Assembly: GCA_012837835.1 (NCBI GenBank)
Contig: DUQK01000064.1
Coordinates: 1-64,000 of the forward strand
Source of the DNA: Christensenellaceae bacterium
Lineage (GTDB): Bacteria; Bacillota; Clostridia; Christensenellales; Aristaeellaceae
Direction of reading: 5' to 3'
Length of the DNA stretch: 64,000 nucleotides
The position numbers were made by a program, and so were the translations under genes. Shown here in pieces: positions 61,912-64,000 of the stretch (position 1 is its first letter; each line of letters begins with the position of its first letter). The notes beneath the pieces are model-generated. The model saw only the letters and a list, made by a program, of their open reading frames with translations, made no database searches and was not told where the DNA came from.

Positions 61912-62673
61912 TCATTTATTAAACTCGCTCAGTTTGCTTGCCGCGTCCTTGTCTAGGAATAGATAAGCAGAGCTGTGCGTACGCAAAATTGATGCCGGGC
62001 AGCTTTCATCTATTGCGCCCTCAAGCATGTTTTTTGCAGCCTCCGCCTTGTTAAGGCCGGGAACAGTGCAAAGTATGTGTTTACTCTTAATAAGCGTGGG
62101 GATAGTAAGCGTTATCGCGTGGGTAGGCACTTCGCCTATGTTGTTGAACAGCTTTTCATTTACCTGCTGTTGTCTGCACATGTCATCAAGTTCCACGACT
62201 TTTACAGCTTTTTTGTCGTTAAAGTCTGCGTTGATAGGGTCGTTGAATGCTATATGTCCGTTTTCACCTATACCCATAAAGCATATATCGGGCTGGTTTT
62301 CTGATATAAGTATATCATACCTCTTAGCATCTTCGCCAATATTGCCCATATAATATACATTTTTGAAGGGGAGCTTGCTAAAAAGCCTATCCTTTAGGAA
62401 TTTGGAAAACTGCTGAGGCGCATCATCAGGCAGCCCTATGTAGTTATCCATATGGAATGCGTTTACTCTTTTCCAATCTACGGATTTTTCCGCTACCAGC
62501 CTTTCCATCATCTCTGCCTGCGATGGAGCGGCTGCGAATATAACATTTACTTCCTCTTTACTTTCAAGCAACTCTTTTAGAAAGCAAATGCCCTTTTCGG
62601 CAGCCGTAATTCCCATATCCCTACGGTTTTTAGATATGCTTATGCTAAGCTTGTCCTTTGATAAAATATTCAC
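61912..62673 (-). CDS. NagB-like glucosamine-6-phosphate deaminase/isomerase, copy 2
   Basis: 253 residues from GTG 62673, which has GAAGGAG eight bases upstream; the ATG at 62721 has no site. VIFAAAPSQ, FHMDNYIGL, GIGENGHIAFNDP and DDMCRQQQ match the NagB/6-phosphogluconolactonase family. Only moderately like copy 1, so an older duplication. The Glu-to-Asp change in the FNDP motif is shared with copy 1. First gene of the 15-gene minus-strand array. Confidence 0.85.
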   Translation of the reverse strand: MNILSKDKLSISISKNRRDMGITAAEKGICFLKELLESKEEVNVIFAAAPSQAEMMERLVAEKSVDWKRVNAFHMDNYIGLPDDAPQQFSKFLKDRLFSKLPFKNVYYMGNIGEDAKRYDILISENQPDICFMGIGENGHIAFNDPINADFNDKKAVKVVELDDMCRQQQVNEKLFNNIGEVPTHAITLTIPTLIKSKHILCTVPGLNKAEAAKNMLEGAIDESCPASILRTHSSAYLFLDKDAASKLSEFNK

Positions 62674-62782
62674 TATTTTTTCTCCTTCGTTAATTGAATA
62701 AGTCGATAATCCCTTTTGCATTAACCAAAAATTGATGATTTCAATAATCCAAGCAAAAGCGTAATTAATTTTATTTGTTTGT

Positions 62783-62812
62783 ATTATATGATAGCTTTTC
62801 CGCCTTTTTCAA
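62783..62812 (-). promoter_or_regulatory. Promoter of nagB copy 2
   Basis: Minus strand TTGAAA (62807-62812), 18 bases, TATAAT (62783-62788), 110 bases before the GTG start. Confidence 0.68.
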
Positions 62813-62849
62813 TATATATTTTTGCTGTGAATTAATACGAATTTTTATA

Positions 62850-62879
62850 TTGACATCAATAATATTGCAGTGATATAAT
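62850..62879 (+). promoter_or_regulatory. Orphan plus-strand consensus promoter
   Basis: TTGACA (62850-62855), 18 bases, TATAAT (62874-62879), both hexamers perfect. It fires rightward into 62880-62995, where no supported gene is seen, and then the IS remnant. It may drive a small RNA or be the relic promoter of a lost gene. Confidence 0.65.
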
Positions 62880-62995
62880 TAAGTTTAGTGTTTCAATTCT
62901 ATATATATCCCTCAAATTGTTTGCTATATGTTTTTATTTCCCCGTTTTTTGTATACGTAACAATTGTATTTGCATAAGCCCTCTCCCATTCGGGG

Positions 62996-63174
62996 TACTG
63001 TCCAGTAAAGTTCGCAACTTTCAACTCCGCTTGAGCTGTCATGCTGCTTGTTTATCTAGTGATTTGAGCCATTGGTATTCTACTCCTTTTGAATGTTTGG
63101 ACAACATACATTGTAGCGGAATTCCGGTGGCTTTAACATACCTTTTGAGTAAAGTTGCGAACTTTAGTGTACTC
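62996..63174 (-). mobile_element. Collapsed insertion sequence, ends retained
   Basis: TAAAGTTCGCAACTTT (63006-63021) and its exact reverse complement (63151-63166) face each other, each with GTAC further out. On the minus strand between them lie AAAGGAG and an ATG (63072) followed by five codons and a stop at 63052: apparently the very start of a transposase gene joined to the far end by an internal deletion. IS family not identified. Confidence 0.7.
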
Positions 63175-63287
63175 TATCCCATCCCCTCTATCAAAAACAG
63201 GGATAATTGAATAAAATCAGAGATTTTCGACATACTTGAAGAATATATGAGTATAAAAAAAGGGACTGTAGCTGATTCTGTGTTTTA

Positions 63288-63444
63288 TACTTATCTCAGT
63301 TTAAATTAGCGCATAGATTGCAGCGAATTTTTTGATTTGGCAAAGCTTTGCGAAGGAAACATAGCGGCGCTATATTGACTGAGCAAAGAAAAGACAAATC
63401 GGAAAAGATGCGCAAGATAAAGCTAATTTAGGCTGAGATTAGTA
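63288..63444 (+). mobile_element. 157-bp MITE-like inverted-repeat element, copy 3
   Basis: TACTTATCTCAG at the left and CTGAGATTAGTA at the right, flanked by TTA (63285-63287, 63445-63447). Nearly identical to copy 2. The right-hand TTA is the stop codon (TAA) of the GGDEF gene read on the minus strand. Confidence 0.87.
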
Positions 63445-64000
63445 TTATAAATAAAAGTATACTCTCCTTTTTGTATAATAATTAGGCACACTAAAGTTGA
63501 CAACTTTTCCATATGGTACCGGAAATGGTACCGGAACCTCACCATACTTAGCGCATCTTCTATCGATAATTATTTTTTCACGAATCTTTCTCTTCTTTTC
63601 TTCGTACATGGAAGCATCAATCTTCTTTAAAAAATCATCTATTGAATCATGCTTAATATCGTATGTACCATAACCGATTGAAAAATTTATCTTATAAGGC
63701 TTATTCCCTAATTCATTGAACAATGCTGCCTGGTCGTTGACGATGTTAATCCTATCAATAATTTCTTCCTGAGATTTTACATTCATCAATATTATAAACT
63801 CATCACCCCCATATCTGCATATTACGCCTTTACCGCCCATAGCTTTATGCAATATCTTTCCAGCTGTAAAGATAGCGTCATCTCCCACGAGGTGTCCATA
63901 TGTATTGTTTATGCTCTTGAAATTATCAATATCTAACATAATTCCGGCAGGTACACCGGCAGCATCCTTTTTTCTACTATACATTAACAACAGGTTGCCT
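63445..64000 (-). CDS. GGDEF-domain protein (diguanylate cyclase), 5' end outside window
   Basis: C-terminal part, about 185 residues, open to the window edge. GGDEF domain: IMLDIDNFKSINNTYGH (metal and substrate region) and the intact catalytic RYGGDEF; SIGYGTYD and a short MYEEKKRKI end complete it. The residues just before GGDEF contain no RxxD, so the product-inhibition site is missing. About 40 residues follow the domain with no recognised fold, and the frame stops exactly at the border of the 157-bp element, so the original C-terminus may have been altered. Makes cyclic di-GMP, by family knowledge; the sensor domain is not visible. Confidence 0.9.
   Translation of the reverse strand, partial: GNLLLMYSRKKDAAGVPAGIMLDIDNFKSINNTYGHLVGDDAIFTAGKILHKAMGGKGVICRYGGDEFIILMNVKSQEEIIDRINIVNDQAALFNELGNKPYKINFSIGYGTYDIKHDSIDDFLKKIDASMYEEKKRKIREKIIIDRRCAKYGEVPVPFPVPYGKVVNFSVPNYYTKRRVYFYL

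Noticed and set aside
62917..63210. 97-residue plus-strand frame behind the orphan promoter
   Set aside because: It runs across both arms of the IS remnant, has no ribosome site, and its composition looks like an antisense reading of the transposase start.
1..64000. CRISPR arrays, tRNA or rRNA genes
   Set aside because: No regularly spaced identical repeats with unique spacers and no cloverleaf or rRNA-like segments were noticed in the intergenic regions.

Overview
The window looks like a chromosome segment of an uncultured, anaerobic, gut-type Firmicute (Clostridia-like). The signs are: Shine-Dalgarno sites of AAGGAGG type with frequent GTG and TTG starts; heavy use of ATA for isoleucine; a split transketolase; UxaE-type tagaturonate epimerase; a CD1871A-like CXXC mini-protein; pgsB/pgsC/pgsW; and carbohydrate ABC systems of the family-1 type. 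No rRNA, tRNA or CRISPR array was seen, so the assignment is inference. One oddity is that all three ABC sugar-binding proteins have ordinary signal peptides without a lipobox.

Layout. 1-3.1 kb: tldD (cut by the window edge), tldE, and convergent deoC. 3.1-7.8 kb: an AAA+ ATPase (DUF4143 type) whose promoter carries four 23-bp-spaced repeats, then a minus-strand operon of a MotA/ZorA-like channel, a MotB/ZorB-like OmpA protein and a small anchored protein. 8.0-13.1 kb: a plus-strand peptide/amino-acid utilisation block (secreted DUF6305-like protein, DctM-like permease, a 57-residue membrane protein, an anchored M14/aspartoacylase-like enzyme, a C69 dipeptidase). 13.1-15.8 kb: pgsBCW for gamma-polyglutamate. 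15.9-25.9 kb: pyrimidine-nucleoside phosphorylase, then a redox/envelope row (TlpA, CXXC mini-protein, NapH-like Fe-S protein, unknown secreted protein, a zinc-ribbon/TPR protein, acyltransferase, esterase, HemW-like). 26-32.6 kb: cell-wall genes (SH3-repeat proteins, class A PBP, peptidoglycan-binding protein). 32.9-35.0 kb: a secreted, doubly flavinylated flavin reductase with unlike codon use. 35.2-37.1 kb: an amidohydrolase and ribosomal protein bL25.

37.5-62.7 kb is a 25-kb minus-strand carbohydrate region. The first part is a uronate operon: a GntR repressor with promoter and operator, sugar-binding protein, two permeases, two transketolase subunits, uxaC, uxaE, and a regulator with a LacI-like sensor but a C-terminal LuxR-like helix-turn-helix. 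The second part is an amino-sugar/sugar-acid region: a NagB-like protein, two paralogous LarA-type nickel racemase homologues, two ABC transporters, an AGE epimerase, a second NagB-like protein, a SIS isomerase, NagA and a ceramidase-like hydrolase. The genes fit uptake and breakdown of host or plant glycans rich in uronate and N-acetylated amino sugars, with an unassigned hydroxy-acid epimerisation step.

62.7-64 kb holds an orphan consensus promoter, a collapsed insertion sequence and a GGDEF gene running off the window. Three copies of a 157-bp inverted-repeat element (MITE-like) occur at 4.5, 37.4 and 63.3 kb, each at the 3' end of a minus-strand gene or operon. In one case it supplies the stop codon and last six residues of the gene. 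The best candidates for an undescribed system are the ZorAB-like three-gene motor operon, the twin-LarA sugar locus and the DUF6305-permease-peptidase-pgs block.
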